DNA of 64,000 nt from CBDFGK01 sp965247075 (GCA_965247075.1 CBDFGK010000002.1:434001-498000); one strand, 5' to 3'. Positions 34,207-44,106 are shown, counted from the first letter of the stretch. Notes: generated by a model not told the origin, from the letters alone. Translations and numbers: made by a program.

Positions 34207-34797
34207 CTAACCGGTGCCGGTGTGTAGTTGGTGGGTGGCTTTGGCCCAATCGCCATTGATCAGCAAGGGCAGAGCGCCAATAGCGTCGCCGATGCTGTTA
34301 TCGATCAACTGTCGGTCGCTCACCGAGGGGCGCGACAATACGTAGTTGCTAACGTGCGATGCAGAGCCGGGGTGGCCGATACCGATGCGCAGTCGCAGGT
34401 AGCTGTCACCCATGGCCTTGCCAGTGTCGCGCAGACCGTTGTGGCCACCGTGGCCACCGGCATCCTTGAGGCGCGCAATGCCCGGCTCAAAATCGAGCTC
34501 GTCGTGAGCGACCAGAATGTCAGAAGTTTCAATTTTGTAGAACTTGGCCAGCGCCGAAACCGACTGTCCACAACGGTTCATGAAGGTAGTGGGAATCAAC
34601 AGCCGCACATCCATGGTGCTGGATTGGATGCGTCCGGCCAAGCCGTAGAATTTGGATTCAGGCTGTAAAGAAGCACCGAACCGGCGAGCCAGCTCGGTGA
34701 CAAAATCCGCTCCCGCGTTATGGCGGGTACCCCGGTATTCACTACCGGGGTTGCCCAGACCAACAATGAGCTGAATTCTCAATGGGGATTGCCGCAT
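34207..34797 (-). CDS. pth: Peptidyl-tRNA hydrolase
   Basis: The 196-residue enzyme frees tRNA from stalled peptidyl-tRNA. The hallmark N-terminal motif IVGLGNPGSEY and the catalytic His in GTRHNAGADF are present, with the substrate-binding Asn in TFMNRCG and Asp in VAHDELD. It lies between rplY and ychF, the typical gammaproteobacterial order. Confidence 0.97.
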   Translation of the reverse strand: MRQSPLRIQLIVGLGNPGSEYRGTRHNAGADFVTELARRFGASLQPESKFYGLAGRIQSSTMDVRLLIPTTFMNRCGQSVSALAKFYKIETSDILVAHDELDFEPGIARLKDAGGHGGHNGLRDTGKAMGDSYLRLRIGIGHPGSASHVSNYVLSRPSVSDRQLIDNSIGDAIGALPLLINGDWAKATHQLHTGTG

Positions 34798-34838
34798 GAG
34801 ACGCTCTCAGAGGACTGGGCAGCGGATGGGAGAGAGAA

Positions 34839-35516
34839 TTACTCCTCGCCGTCTTCGGCGGGAGCGTCCTCTGCATCAGCCTCTGCGCCATCTTCAGCTT
34901 CAACAGCGGCTTCCTCTTCCTCTTCGCTGATGCCCTTCGGAGTCAGTACGCCGGCGATGGCCAGGTCGTGGTCATCACCGTGGGACAGCGCCACAGACTC
35001 AACACCTTCCGGCAGTTTGATATCTGAGATGTGGATGATGTCGCCGACCTTAACCTCCAGCATATCGACTTCGAGGTACTCGGGCATTTTGGCCGGCAGA
35101 CACTGTACTTCGATATCTGTGGTCGAGTGCTGAATCATGCCGCCTTCTGTCTTGACACCGTAACAGCTCTCTTCGTTGAGGAAGTGAAGGGGTACGTGCA
35201 CCTTGATAGCCACGTCGTCGCTGACACGCATAAAATCGGCGTGCATTACGCGATCTTTGGCGGGATGGCGCTGCAGATCCTTGAGAATAGCTTTCTCAGA
35301 TTTCTTGCCAACCTTCAGTGTCAGGATGTGTGAGTAAAAAGCCTCGTTTTCCAGTGCTTTTTCCAGATCCTTGCGAACCAGGGTGAGCGGACTAGGAGCC
35401 TTATCGGCACCGTACAGGATGGCGGGGACTTTTTCGGCCAGGCGACGCAGGCGGCGGCTCGCACCTTTCCCCGTGTCTTCCCGGATTTCAGCGTTTAGTT
35501 CAAATGCGTCAGACAT
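34839..35516 (-). CDS. rplY: 50S ribosomal protein L25/general stress protein Ctc
   Basis: The 225-residue long-form L25 has an N-terminal 5S-rRNA-binding domain (~1-95), a C-terminal TL5/CTC beta domain (~100-185) and an acidic Glu/Ala/Asp tail (EEEEEAAVEAEDGAEADAE). The long form with acidic tail is common outside enterobacteria. It is upstream of pth and follows prs. Confidence 0.95.
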   Translation of the reverse strand: MSDAFELNAEIREDTGKGASRRLRRLAEKVPAILYGADKAPSPLTLVRKDLEKALENEAFYSHILTLKVGKKSEKAILKDLQRHPAKDRVMHADFMRVSDDVAIKVHVPLHFLNEESCYGVKTEGGMIQHSTTDIEVQCLPAKMPEYLEVDMLEVKVGDIIHISDIKLPEGVESVALSHGDDHDLAIAGVLTPKGISEEEEEAAVEAEDGAEADAEDAPAEDGEE

Positions 35517-35598
35517 TGTCTGGACTCCTTTGATTAGTACATCGGAACGCCTGCGACCAGCGTTTCCGGTGAGTTAAAAAAGCACTGCTTGCCTAAAA

Positions 35599-36546
35599 CT
35601 AGGTAAACAGCGCGCTTATAGATTCCTCGTTACTAACCCTACGCATGGCTTCTGCCAGCAGGTCGGCAATGGTCAACTGGCGAATGCGGCTGCATTCGCT
35701 GGCTGCCCCATTGAAGGGAATCGTATCTGTTACTACCAGCTCATCAAGCTGGGAGCCATTGATGTTGTCGATGGCGTTACCTGACAATACCGCGTGGGTA
35801 CAGTAGGCGACGACCTTGGAGGCGCCTTTTTCCTTGAGCGCGTCAGCCGCCTTACACAAGGTGCCGGCGGTATCCACCATATCGTCGACCAGGAGGCAGG
35901 TGCGACCTTCTACATCACCAATAATATTCATGACCTGGGCTTCATTGGCCTGTGGCCGACGTTTATCGACGATGGCCAGATCAGCGTCATGCAATTTCTT
36001 GGCAACCGCCCTGGCTCTGACCACACCGCCGATATCCGGTGAAACTACTATTAGGTTTTCATAGTGCCGGTGTTCAATGTCATCGTTGAGCACCGGCGAA
36101 CCGTAAATATTGTCCACGGCACATTTAAAGAAACCCTGGATCTGCTCCGCGTGCAGATCCACGGTCAGCACTCTGTCCACCCCCACGCTGGCCATCATAT
36201 CGGCAATCACCCTGGCGCTGATGGGTACTCGTGATGAGCGTACCCGCCGGTCCTGCCTGGAGTAGCCAAAATAGGGCACTACCGCCGTAATTCTCGAAGC
36301 TGATGCGCGTTTAAGCGCGTCGATCATGACGATCAGCTCCATCAAATTGTCATTGGTTGGTGCACAGGTCGATTGCAGTACGAAGACGTCTTTACCACGC
36401 ACGTTTTCGTTAATCTCTACCGCGACTTCGCCGTCGCTGAACTGACCGACGTCCGCACTGCCGAGGGGAATATGCAGTTTTCCGGTGACCTTGGTGGCAA
36501 GCTCGGGGTTAGCGTTACCGGTAAACACCATCATCTTTGCAGTCAC
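35599..36546 (-). CDS. prs: Ribose-phosphate pyrophosphokinase
   Basis: The ~315-residue PRPP synthase transfers pyrophosphate from ATP to ribose 5-phosphate. Motifs visible are FSDGEVAVEINENVRG (ATP loop region), TVDLHAEQIQGFF, and the PRPP-binding loop VDDMVDTAGT. The GTG start at 36546 (VTAKMMVF) fits family length; the longer frame would run through the tRNA gene. The tRNA-Gln gene ends 30 bp upstream, suggesting cotranscription. Confidence 0.96.
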   Translation of the reverse strand: MTAKMMVFTGNANPELATKVTGKLHIPLGSADVGQFSDGEVAVEINENVRGKDVFVLQSTCAPTNDNLMELIVMIDALKRASASRITAVVPYFGYSRQDRRVRSSRVPISARVIADMMASVGVDRVLTVDLHAEQIQGFFKCAVDNIYGSPVLNDDIEHRHYENLIVVSPDIGGVVRARAVAKKLHDADLAIVDKRRPQANEAQVMNIIGDVEGRTCLLVDDMVDTAGTLCKAADALKEKGASKVVAYCTHAVLSGNAIDNINGSQLDELVVTDTIPFNGAASECSRIRQLTIADLLAEAMRRVSNEESISALFT

Positions 36547-36575
36547 GGATTGTTCCCTCTGGCCAGGCCAAAATA

Positions 36576-36650
36576 TGGCTGGGGTGGCAGGATTCGAACC
36601 TGCGAATGCTGGGATCAAAACCCAGTGCCTTGCCGCTTGGCGACACCCCA
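36576..36650 (-). tRNA. tRNA-Gln (TTG anticodon)
   Basis: On the minus strand a full cloverleaf starts TGGGGTGTCGCC. It has the anticodon loop with TTG between CTGGG and CCCAG stem arms, the T-loop GGTTCGAATCC, and acceptor pairing TGGGGTG/CACCCCA followed by G and encoded CCA. It lies between ispE and prs, as in many gammaproteobacteria. Confidence 0.95.
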
Positions 36651-36666
36651 ATAATTCGTTTTACAG

Positions 36667-37503
36667 CTACTCCAACAACCCATGCACCGGCGACTGGCTA
36701 ATGCCCGTCGCTACGAAGCCCCGCCACTCCTGTGGCAGTTGTCGGTAAGTCGCCTCGGCCTCTACCTCTGACTCGAAGGCGGCAAAGATGCAAGCACCCG
36801 TACCTGTTAGTTGAGCCCGGCTAAATTTACTCAGCCAAGTCAACGCCTTATCTACTTCTGGATGAAGCTGCCGAACAACTGATTCGCAGTCGTTTCGCCC
36901 ATGCCCCTCAAAAAAGGCCGCTATTGTGATGGGAGGGGTGTGTCGTGTCAATTGCCGGTGAGAAAAAACTTCAGCGGTGGATACAGAACAGTTTGGCGCC
37001 AGCACCAAGTAGTGGCGCTGAGGTAGCGAAACCGGTTCGAGCATTTCTCCAACACCCTCTCCCCAGGCGCTGTGACCGTGCACAAAAACAGGCACATCAG
37101 CGCCCAACTGTAGCCCCAAAGCCGCCAACTCTGAGAGTGGCAAGTCCAGTTGCCAGAGCTTGTTCAAGCCCAGCAACACAGTAGCTGCATTTGAACTGCC
37201 GCCGCCAACGCCGCCACCTGTGGGTAGCTGTTTGTCAATATCGATGGTGGCGCCGAGCTTGCTGCCGCTGCGTTGTTGCAGCAGTCGGACAGCTCTCCAG
37301 GCAAGATTCTGCTCCTGCGGAATGGGCAGTGCCGGACAGTTTACCTGCAAAACTCCGTCACGGTTGGTGGATATGGTGAGCGAATCCCCTTTATCCAGCA
37401 GTTGAAAGACAGTCTGCAACAGGTGGTAACCATCGTTGCGCTGACCGGTAATATGGAGCATCAGGTTAAGCTTGGCGGGTGAGGGCAGGCGTAACTCGCT
37501 CAC
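36667..37503 (-). CDS. ispE: 4-diphosphocytidyl-2-C-methyl-D-erythritol kinase
   Basis: The 278-residue GHMP kinase of the MEP isoprenoid pathway has the ATP motif PTGGGVGGGSSNAA and the N-terminal substrate region SPAKLNLMLHITGQRNDGYH. The start is GTG at 37503, overlapping the lolB stop (GTGA), which supports coupling with lolB. A longer frame to 37536 is less likely. Confidence 0.95.
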   Translation of the reverse strand: MSELRLPSPAKLNLMLHITGQRNDGYHLLQTVFQLLDKGDSLTISTNRDGVLQVNCPALPIPQEQNLAWRAVRLLQQRSGSKLGATIDIDKQLPTGGGVGGGSSNAATVLLGLNKLWQLDLPLSELAALGLQLGADVPVFVHGHSAWGEGVGEMLEPVSLPQRHYLVLAPNCSVSTAEVFSHRQLTRHTPPITIAAFFEGHGRNDCESVVRQLHPEVDKALTWLSKFSRAQLTGTGACIFAAFESEVEAEATYRQLPQEWRGFVATGISQSPVHGLLE

Positions 37504-38093
37504 GGCGTTGCCAGTTCCGCTGTGGGCAGCGTCCAACGTTTCAGGAGAATTTTTCCGCCAACCTCGTCGCGTTTGAAGCGGATGCTGCTGGGCAGGCTTA
37601 TGCCGTCAACTGTGGCGTACGCCAGGTAGTGTAAAGTCCAGCCATCCTGTCTCAGTTCCTGTAGGCGGCCGTCCTCAAGGTGACGGCTGGTAATTGCTAC
37701 CTCCGGCGCCGGCAGGCCGCGCAGCCACCAGGGCAGTAGCTCCAGTGGCAGTGGCCACCCCAGTTCTGCCTCCAGGGCTTGCCACTGTTTGTTTCTGAAC
37801 CCCTTGAGCCTGCTGCCATCGCGTTCAAATATGATTTTTTTGAAACCGACCGGCCCGGAGATTTCCAGTCGTAACTGATCACCCTGCTGCAACCAGTGCA
37901 GCCTGGCGCTATCGGCGCCGGCAGCGGTCTTGATAGCTACCTTGCCTGAGAATTCCCAGTTCGACAGGGCAGCGACCGTCTCTTGATGCTGTATCCAGTT
38001 ATCTGCAACAGTGGGTGCCGACGGCTGCGTAGTACAGGCGCTCAACGCAGCCAGGCCGGCCAGCAGGCAGCAAAGTCGTTGTAACGGTGGCAC
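37500..38093 (-). CDS. lolB: Outer-membrane lipoprotein LolB
   Basis: The 197-residue protein has a lipoprotein signal with lipobox LSAC (acylated Cys about residue 20) and the LolB beta-barrel fold (WEFSGKVAIKT, LEISGPVGFKK). LolB takes lipoproteins from LolA and inserts them in the outer membrane. It lies 5 bp downstream of a TPR lipoprotein gene and upstream of ispE. Confidence 0.93.
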   Translation of the reverse strand: MPPLQRLCCLLAGLAALSACTTQPSAPTVADNWIQHQETVAALSNWEFSGKVAIKTAAGADSARLHWLQQGDQLRLEISGPVGFKKIIFERDGSRLKGFRNKQWQALEAELGWPLPLELLPWWLRGLPAPEVAITSRHLEDGRLQELRQDGWTLHYLAYATVDGISLPSSIRFKRDEVGGKILLKRWTLPTAELATP

Positions 38094-38098
38094 TGGCG

Positions 38099-39829
38099 CT
38101 AGTCCAAATCAGCGTTCAAGCGTTGAATGGTTTCAGTCAGTACTGGGTGTTGGGGATCTTTAGCCAGTACTTCTTTCCACACCGTGATGGCCGCCTCGTG
38201 CTCACCGTTGACCCACAGTACCTCACCCAGGTGGGCTGCGACTTCCGGGTCGGGAAAAGCGCGATAGGCGCGTTGCAAATAGCCCAGGGCTTGCTCGTAC
38301 TCACCAAGTCGATATTTGATCCAACCCATGCTGTCGAGAATCGCCGGCTCATCGGGGCTCAGGGCGAGCGCATGGCTTATTAATTGCTCCGCTTCCTGAT
38401 ATCGGTTGGTGCGATTGGTAAGGGTGTAGCCCAGGGCGTTGAGAGCGGTGGCATTGTCCGGATCGACAGCCAGAATATCTCGAAGATCCTGTTCTGCCAG
38501 CGTCAGGTTGCCCTGTTGTTCGTAGAGCATGGAGCGTGAATAGCGCAGACTGGTGCTGTTTGGAAATTCCTGTAGGCCACGGTCCAGTAGCTGTACTGCC
38601 TCTGCGAGGTGCTTGCGACTGCTCAGCTGGTCGGCTTGGATAGCGTAGAGCCGCTCGCTCAATTGCGGGTGGCTGGTCCGCAGGTGGTCAAAATAGGCAC
38701 TCAGCTCAGCTGTTTGACCGCCGGCTAACAACAGGGCAGCGATGCGTTCTGTTGCGGCGCCGAAATCACGGCCTGGCTGTACCTGCATATAGTGCATGAG
38801 GGCGTCTTCCTCGCGCTGCTGCTGCTCTGCTGTTCGTCCCAGGTAGTAATGTGCTTCATCCGTGCGGGCATTCAGATCCAATAGTCGCTCCAGGTTTTCG
38901 CGGGCGGCATCCAAATCTTCCATCTCGCGTTGAATGAGCGCCAGTGAGAACAACAGGTCCGGTTCGGCCGGGACCAGATCCACCAGTATTTGAAACTGCC
39001 GCCGGGCAGCTTTAAGATCAGTGCGCGTCAACAATCGAGCGTATTGCATGCGCAATCGGTGGTTGTCGGGATCTTTTGCCAGCACAGCTTCTATACGTGT
39101 GAAGACATTTTTAGCCTGGCCCAGGTCCAGGCGTAGCTTCGCGTCCAATACCACGGCCTGCAATTGCTCCGGACTGATTTCAAATACCGGCTGCAGTGCA
39201 GCCAGGGCCAGCTTGATCTTGCCCAACTCTTCGAGCATGAGTACCTGGGCAATTAGCAGTTGGGTGTTGTCGGGATAGTCCTTTAGCAGGCCCTGTATGG
39301 TGTTCAGAAAAGCCAGTTGGGTTGTGGAGTCAAGCTCCTGGTAGCCCTGGGCCATGGCCGTAAAATTGGCGGTACCGCCGGCGCGCAGGATGAACACCAT
39401 GTGTGGCAGGGATTCCAGGGTGCGGCCGTGCCTGGCTAACAGGTTGGACAGGGTTAGTCTTGCTTCGAGATTGTCTGGCTCCAACTCTACCCAGAGCTCG
39501 GCAGCAACCAGAGCCTCCTCATCACGTTGCATAAACTGAGCCAGCCGCGTGGTGTGCGCACTGATTCCATTGTCTCGCAATATTGCGGCCTGCCGCAGGT
39601 AGTTTTGCAGCGCCACGTCGTAGTCGTGTCTGCGCAGGGCAAACTCAGCCACCAGCAACTCGTAAATACTGTTATCCGGAAAGGCTCGCTCCACTATCCT
39701 TGCGGTCTCTTTGGGCTCTTCAGCTTCACGCTCGGGTGCAGATTTTTCCGCGTCAGCCGATGGTACGGGGTTGCCGCTGCAACCGCCGAACAGTAACAGG
39801 GAGACCGTAAAGAAGATGAGATACCGCAT
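38099..39829 (-). CDS. TPR-repeat lipoprotein
   Basis: The 576-residue protein has a lipoprotein signal (LLLFGGC, lipobox at ~Cys17), a Glu/Ala-rich linker and then tandem tetratricopeptide repeats along its length (e.g. ALNALGYTLTNRTNRYQEAE, AILDSMGWIKYRLGEYEQAL). It probably scaffolds an envelope complex. The position between hemA and lolB is conserved in many gammaproteobacteria. The exact partner is unknown. Confidence 0.88.
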   Translation of the reverse strand: MRYLIFFTVSLLLFGGCSGNPVPSADAEKSAPEREAEEPKETARIVERAFPDNSIYELLVAEFALRRHDYDVALQNYLRQAAILRDNGISAHTTRLAQFMQRDEEALVAAELWVELEPDNLEARLTLSNLLARHGRTLESLPHMVFILRAGGTANFTAMAQGYQELDSTTQLAFLNTIQGLLKDYPDNTQLLIAQVLMLEELGKIKLALAALQPVFEISPEQLQAVVLDAKLRLDLGQAKNVFTRIEAVLAKDPDNHRLRMQYARLLTRTDLKAARRQFQILVDLVPAEPDLLFSLALIQREMEDLDAARENLERLLDLNARTDEAHYYLGRTAEQQQREEDALMHYMQVQPGRDFGAATERIAALLLAGGQTAELSAYFDHLRTSHPQLSERLYAIQADQLSSRKHLAEAVQLLDRGLQEFPNSTSLRYSRSMLYEQQGNLTLAEQDLRDILAVDPDNATALNALGYTLTNRTNRYQEAEQLISHALALSPDEPAILDSMGWIKYRLGEYEQALGYLQRAYRAFPDPEVAAHLGEVLWVNGEHEAAITVWKEVLAKDPQHPVLTETIQRLNADLD

Positions 39830-40002
39830 AGGACAATGATGACACAGCTTGCCGGTCGCGCCCAGCGGTCACGATAAAACGCAGTATCGACTGTCGCGGT
39901 AACGACTGCCGCTGCATTTATCCCCACAACTTGCTAAAATCGCGCCCCTTTTTGTTGCGATACTGGCGCGTACCGGCGCATTTCGGTAACTTGGCGAGCA
40001 TT

Positions 40003-41283
40003 ATGAGTCTCACTACTCTGGGCATCAATCATACGACCGCATCCCTGGCGGTGCGCGAACGTGTGGCCTTCGCTGCAGACCAACTGGTGGAAGCCCTGCA
40101 GGAGGGCTGTCAGCACATGCAGTTGCAGGAATTGGTGGTTCTTTCAACCTGCAACAGAACAGAAATGTTTCTGGCCAGCGAAGCTGAAGATGAAGCTGTG
40201 CTGGAGCGGGCGCTGGGTTGGTTGGCTCAGTACCATCGCCTTGATCGCGAAGATATCCGGCAAAATTGTTATCACTTTAGCAATTCCCGTGCACTGGAAC
40301 ACATGATCCAGGTCGCCAGTGGGCTCGATTCCATGGCATTGGGTGAACCGCAAATTTTGGGGCAGATGAAGTCTGCTTTTGCCGTGGCTGAAGAGGCCGG
40401 CACCGTGGGTGTTGAGATGCTGCAGTTGTTTCCGCGTGTATTTGCGATCGCTAAAAAGGTGCGCACCGATACCGCTATTGGCGAAAACCCGGTTTCTGTC
40501 GCCTATGCCGCCGTGAACCTTGCCGGTCATATTTTTTCAGATCTGTCGACCATCAGGGCGCTGCTGGTCGGTGCCGGAGAGACCATCGACCTGGTGGCAA
40601 GGCACTTGGCCGAAACGGGGCTCGCGCAAATTGTGGTGGCCAATCGCACACTGGGTCGGGCCAGGGAATTGGCGCAGCGCTTTGGCGCGAAGGCCGTGCT
40701 GCTGGCAGATATTCCTGAGCAGCTGGTTGATGCGGATATTGTTATTTCTTCGACGGGCAGCCAGTTGCCTATTTTGGGCAAGGGAGCCGTGGAAGACGCC
40801 CTTAAAAAACGCAAACACCGTCCCATTTTGATGGTCGATCTGGCGGTTCCCAGGGATATTGAAGTCCAGGTCGGGACCTTGCAGGATGTCTACCTTTATA
40901 CCGTCGATGACCTGCGCGGTATTGTCGAAGAAAATAGGCGTAGCCGCCAGGATGAGGCCCGTAAGGCCGACGTCATTATTGCCAGAGGCGTTAAGGAATT
41001 TGAGCTGGCGTTACGCTCTCGCGATATCGTAGATACGGTCAAGGCGCTGCGTAGCCACGCCGAGCAGCTACGTGATTCAGAGGTAGAAAAAGCGCTCAAG
41101 GCGCTGGCCAGGGGGGAGGCACCGGAACGGGTATTGTCCGCCCTGGCACGCGGCTTGACCAACAAGTTAATACACAGCCCCAGTATTGAGCTGAAAAGAG
41201 CCCGTGCCGAGGGCCGTGAAGACGTGGTGCAGGCGGCGCGCAGCTTACTGGGTTTGCCGGCCAAGCCCAACGACAGGGAATAA
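40003..41283 (+). CDS. hemA: Glutamyl-tRNA reductase
   Basis: The 426-residue enzyme makes glutamate-1-semialdehyde from Glu-tRNA for haem synthesis. The start MSLTTLGINHTTASLAVRER is the family N-terminus; the frame extends upstream to 39931 but without family residues. The catalytic Cys is C50 in STCNRTEMF, and the NADPH domain and dimerisation helices follow. It is divergent from the TPR lipoprotein gene. Confidence 0.97.
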   Translation: MSLTTLGINHTTASLAVRERVAFAADQLVEALQEGCQHMQLQELVVLSTCNRTEMFLASEAEDEAVLERALGWLAQYHRLDREDIRQNCYHFSNSRALEHMIQVASGLDSMALGEPQILGQMKSAFAVAEEAGTVGVEMLQLFPRVFAIAKKVRTDTAIGENPVSVAYAAVNLAGHIFSDLSTIRALLVGAGETIDLVARHLAETGLAQIVVANRTLGRARELAQRFGAKAVLLADIPEQLVDADIVISSTGSQLPILGKGAVEDALKKRKHRPILMVDLAVPRDIEVQVGTLQDVYLYTVDDLRGIVEENRRSRQDEARKADVIIARGVKEFELALRSRDIVDTVKALRSHAEQLRDSEVEKALKALARGEAPERVLSALARGLTNKLIHSPSIELKRARAEGREDVVQAARSLLGLPAKPNDRE

Positions 41284-41294
41284 TTGTAGATCCT

Positions 41295-42383
41295 ATGAAA
41301 GCATCACTACTTACCAAGCTGGATACCCTGGCTGACCGCTACGAAGAGCTTGGGGTCTTGCTCAGCGATGCAGAGATCATCTCTGACCAGAATCGCTTTC
41401 GCGATCTGTCACGGGAGTACTCGGAGTTGGAAACCCTGGTGCGGTGTCTTGGTCGTTTCCGACAGGTGGAGGAAGACTTGGCTGAGGCGCAGCTGCTGCT
41501 GGCAGACAGCGACCCGGATTTACAGAAGATGGCGGCGGAGGAAATTGTCGACGGAGAACAACAAAAGGCGGCCCTGGAAACCGAGCTGCAAACATTACTG
41601 TTGCCCCGTGACCCCAATGACGCGAGCAATGTCTTTCTGGAGATTCGAGCGGGCACCGGTGGTGATGAAGCGGCAATTTTCTCCGGTGATTTGTTTCGCA
41701 TGTACAGCCGCTACGCCGAGCAGCAAAACTGGCCATTGGAGATTATCAGTGAGCGGCAGGGCGAGCACGGTGGCTACAAGGAAATAATTGCCCGCATTGT
41801 GGGTCAGGACGTTTATGCTCACCTCAAGTTTGAGTCGGGGGCACACCGGGTTCAGCGCGTTCCCGAAACCGAATCACAGGGACGCATTCACACCTCGGCC
41901 TGTACGGTAGCTATTCTTCCCGAGGCAGAGAAAGTAGACGCCATGGAGATAAACAAGGCTGACTTGCGGGTCGATACCTATCGTGCCTCTGGCGCGGGTG
42001 GTCAGCACGTCAACAAAACGGACTCTGCCGTGCGGCTTACCCACTTGCCTACCGGTATTGTGGTGGAGTGCCAGGACGAGCGTTCCCAGCACAAAAACCG
42101 GGCTCGCGCGATGTCTCTGTTGCAGGCCAGGCTGTTGTCTACCGCGCAGGATAAACAGGCGGCAGAGCAGGCAGAGGAGCGGCGCAACCTGGTGGGCTCC
42201 GGTGATCGTTCCGATCGTATTCGCACCTACAACTTTCCCCAGAGTCGTCTCACTGATCACCGTATTAACCTGACCCTCTACAAGCTGGCGGAAATCATGG
42301 AGGGAGATTTGACTGTGGTCATTGAGCCACTGCGCCAGGAACACCAGGCTGATCTGCTGACGGCCTTAGCCGCTGAGGCCTGA
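41295..42383 (+). CDS. prfA: Peptide chain release factor 1
   Basis: The 362-residue RF1 has the GGQ motif in SGAGGQHVNKTDS and the stop-codon tripeptide region RVPETESQGR (Pro-Glu-Thr instead of the E. coli Pro-Ala-Thr, a variant known in other bacteria). It is 11 bp after hemA and its stop overlaps the prmC start (TGATG), so RF1 and the methylase that modifies its GGQ are coupled. Confidence 0.97.
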   Translation: MKASLLTKLDTLADRYEELGVLLSDAEIISDQNRFRDLSREYSELETLVRCLGRFRQVEEDLAEAQLLLADSDPDLQKMAAEEIVDGEQQKAALETELQTLLLPRDPNDASNVFLEIRAGTGGDEAAIFSGDLFRMYSRYAEQQNWPLEIISERQGEHGGYKEIIARIVGQDVYAHLKFESGAHRVQRVPETESQGRIHTSACTVAILPEAEKVDAMEINKADLRVDTYRASGAGGQHVNKTDSAVRLTHLPTGIVVECQDERSQHKNRARAMSLLQARLLSTAQDKQAAEQAEERRNLVGSGDRSDRIRTYNFPQSRLTDHRINLTLYKLAEIMEGDLTVVIEPLRQEHQADLLTALAAEA

Positions 42384-43210
42384 TGGCCACCATCGCTGAA
42401 TTGTTGGCAGCAGCTAATGTGCCCGGTGACAGCAGCCGTCTGGACGCGGAACTGTTGCTCAGTTATTGCCTGCAGAAACCGCGCAGCTATTTGTATGCCT
42501 GGCCCGAGCGGGAGCTTGAGCCGGGGCAGTGCGCAGTCTTTTTTGAGTTATTGGCAGCTCGCCGTGACGGGCAGCCGGTGGCCTATCTGGTTGGTGAGCG
42601 CGAGTTCTGGTCGCTGCCACTGCGGGTAAATCAGCACACCTTGATCCCGCGTCCCGAGACAGAAACACTCATCGAATGGGTGCTACAGATGCGTCTGCCG
42701 GCTACCGCAGAGCTTAGTGATTGGGGAACCGGTAGCGGTGCTATTGCGCTGGCCCTGGCCAGTGAGCGACCCGGCTGGAAGCTATTGGCGACAGACATCA
42801 GCGGTGCGGCCCTGGCGGTGGCGCAGGGCAATGCCCAACGGCTCGGTGTGGATAATATCGAGTTTCTCCAAGCCGATTGGGGGGCGGGCCTGACCGGTCG
42901 CAAGTTTGACCTGGTGGTCAGTAATCCACCCTATATAGCAGAAGGCGATCCGCACCTGGCACAGGGTGACGTGCGTTTCGAGCCGAAAACGGCCTTGCAG
43001 TCCGGCCCGGATGGCCTGCATGCACTGCGCCGCATTATTGCCGCCGCGCCTGAGTATCTGCGCGCTGGTGGCTGGCTGTTGTTGGAACATGGTTTTGACC
43101 AGGCCGGGGCAGTACGCAAGCTGTTACAATCAGCTGGATTTTCGACGCTGGAATGCCGCCGGGACCTGGCTGGCACAGATCGAATCAGCGGAGGCATGTG
43201 GAGTGATTAG
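42383..43210 (+). CDS. prmC: Release factor glutamine N5-methyltransferase
   Basis: The 275-residue SAM-dependent enzyme methylates the Gln of the GGQ motif in RF1/RF2. It has the catalytic NPPY (VVSNPPYIAEGDPH) and SAM motif (DWGTGSGAIALALA). The N-terminal helical substrate domain is present. The stop overlaps the next gene's start. Confidence 0.96.
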   Translation: MATIAELLAAANVPGDSSRLDAELLLSYCLQKPRSYLYAWPERELEPGQCAVFFELLAARRDGQPVAYLVGEREFWSLPLRVNQHTLIPRPETETLIEWVLQMRLPATAELSDWGTGSGAIALALASERPGWKLLATDISGAALAVAQGNAQRLGVDNIEFLQADWGAGLTGRKFDLVVSNPPYIAEGDPHLAQGDVRFEPKTALQSGPDGLHALRRIIAAAPEYLRAGGWLLLEHGFDQAGAVRKLLQSAGFSTLECRRDLAGTDRISGGMWSD

Positions 43211-43982
43211 CGACGATCAACTGCTGCGTTACAATCGGCAAATCATGCTGCCACAGCTGGATGTGGCCGGGCAGGAAAAGCTGTTGGCAGCGAAGGTACT
43301 GATCGTCGGTATGGGCGGTCTGGGCTGTCCGGTGGCGCTCTATTTGGCGGCCGCGGGCGTCGGTGAGCTCATTCTGGCCGACGGCGACAGCGTCGATATG
43401 AGTAACTTGCAGCGCCAGATAGCGCATACCGAAGCCGATTTGGATCGCGCCAAGGTAGATTCCGTGGCAGACAGCATTGCCGCCATAAATAGTGACATCA
43501 CAGTACAGCGCATCGCGCGGCGATTGCAGGGCGAAGAGCTGTGCAAGCAAGTAGCCGCTGTTGATCTGGTTGTTGATGCCACCGATAATTTCAGCACTCG
43601 CCTGGAGATTAACCGCGCCTGTGTGGAGTTGGCCAGGCCGCTGGTGTCCGGTGCTGCCATTCGCAGTGAGGGGCAGGTACTGGTGATTGACAGCGCGGCG
43701 GGCACGCCCTGTTATCACTGTGTTTACCCGCAGGCGCAGGCCGATGAGGATTTGAGTTGCTCCGAAAACGGTGTCCTGGCCCCCATGGTGGGAGTGATTG
43801 GCAGCTTGCAGGCTCTGGAAGCGGTAAAAGTGCTGGCCGGTTACGGCGAACCGCTGCAAGGGCAGTTACTGGTAATAGATGGCTGGTCCCTACAGGTGCG
43901 ACGGGTCAAGCTGAAAAAGAATCCGCAGTGTCCACACTGTAGTTCACATCGGTTACCAGCGGGCGATGCATCCAAACATTGA
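43203..43982 (+). CDS. moeB: ThiF/MoeB/HesA-family adenylyltransferase
   Basis: The 259-residue E1-like enzyme adenylates the C-terminus of a MoaD/ThiS-type sulfur carrier. The ATP motif VGMGGLGCPVALYLA, the conserved ADGDSVDMSNLQRQ region, and a zinc site CYHC...CPHC are present. The GTG start at 43203 follows GGAGG and overlaps prmC. MoeB and ThiF cannot be separated without the partner; the prfA-prmC-moeB order is conserved in gammaproteobacteria. Confidence 0.85.
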   Translation: MISDDQLLRYNRQIMLPQLDVAGQEKLLAAKVLIVGMGGLGCPVALYLAAAGVGELILADGDSVDMSNLQRQIAHTEADLDRAKVDSVADSIAAINSDITVQRIARRLQGEELCKQVAAVDLVVDATDNFSTRLEINRACVELARPLVSGAAIRSEGQVLVIDSAAGTPCYHCVYPQAQADEDLSCSENGVLAPMVGVIGSLQALEAVKVLAGYGEPLQGQLLVIDGWSLQVRRVKLKKNPQCPHCSSHRLPAGDASKH

Positions 43983-44071
43983 GTTTCCTGCCGGTGACTA
44001 CAGCGGCAATTGCTACCTGGGCAATCAACCCGGATCAGAGGAGCACATTGCTCGCTAAAGTGGTAGAATGC

Positions 44072-44101
44072 CCCGCTTTTTTTGACAGCTACCAAAGCGG
44101 G
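44072..44101. repeat. Inverted repeat before rhlB
   Basis: CCCGCTTT (44072-44079) and AAAGCGGG (44094-44101) pair across a 14-base loop and end 5 bp before the rhlB start. No T-run follows on the plus strand, so it is not a standard terminator. It could fold in the mRNA leader over the ribosome binding site. Confidence 0.4.
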
Positions 44102-44106
44102 ATTCA

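Noticed and set aside
44072..44101. Rho-independent terminator before rhlB
   Set aside because: The hairpin has its T-run in the loop and none after the stem.
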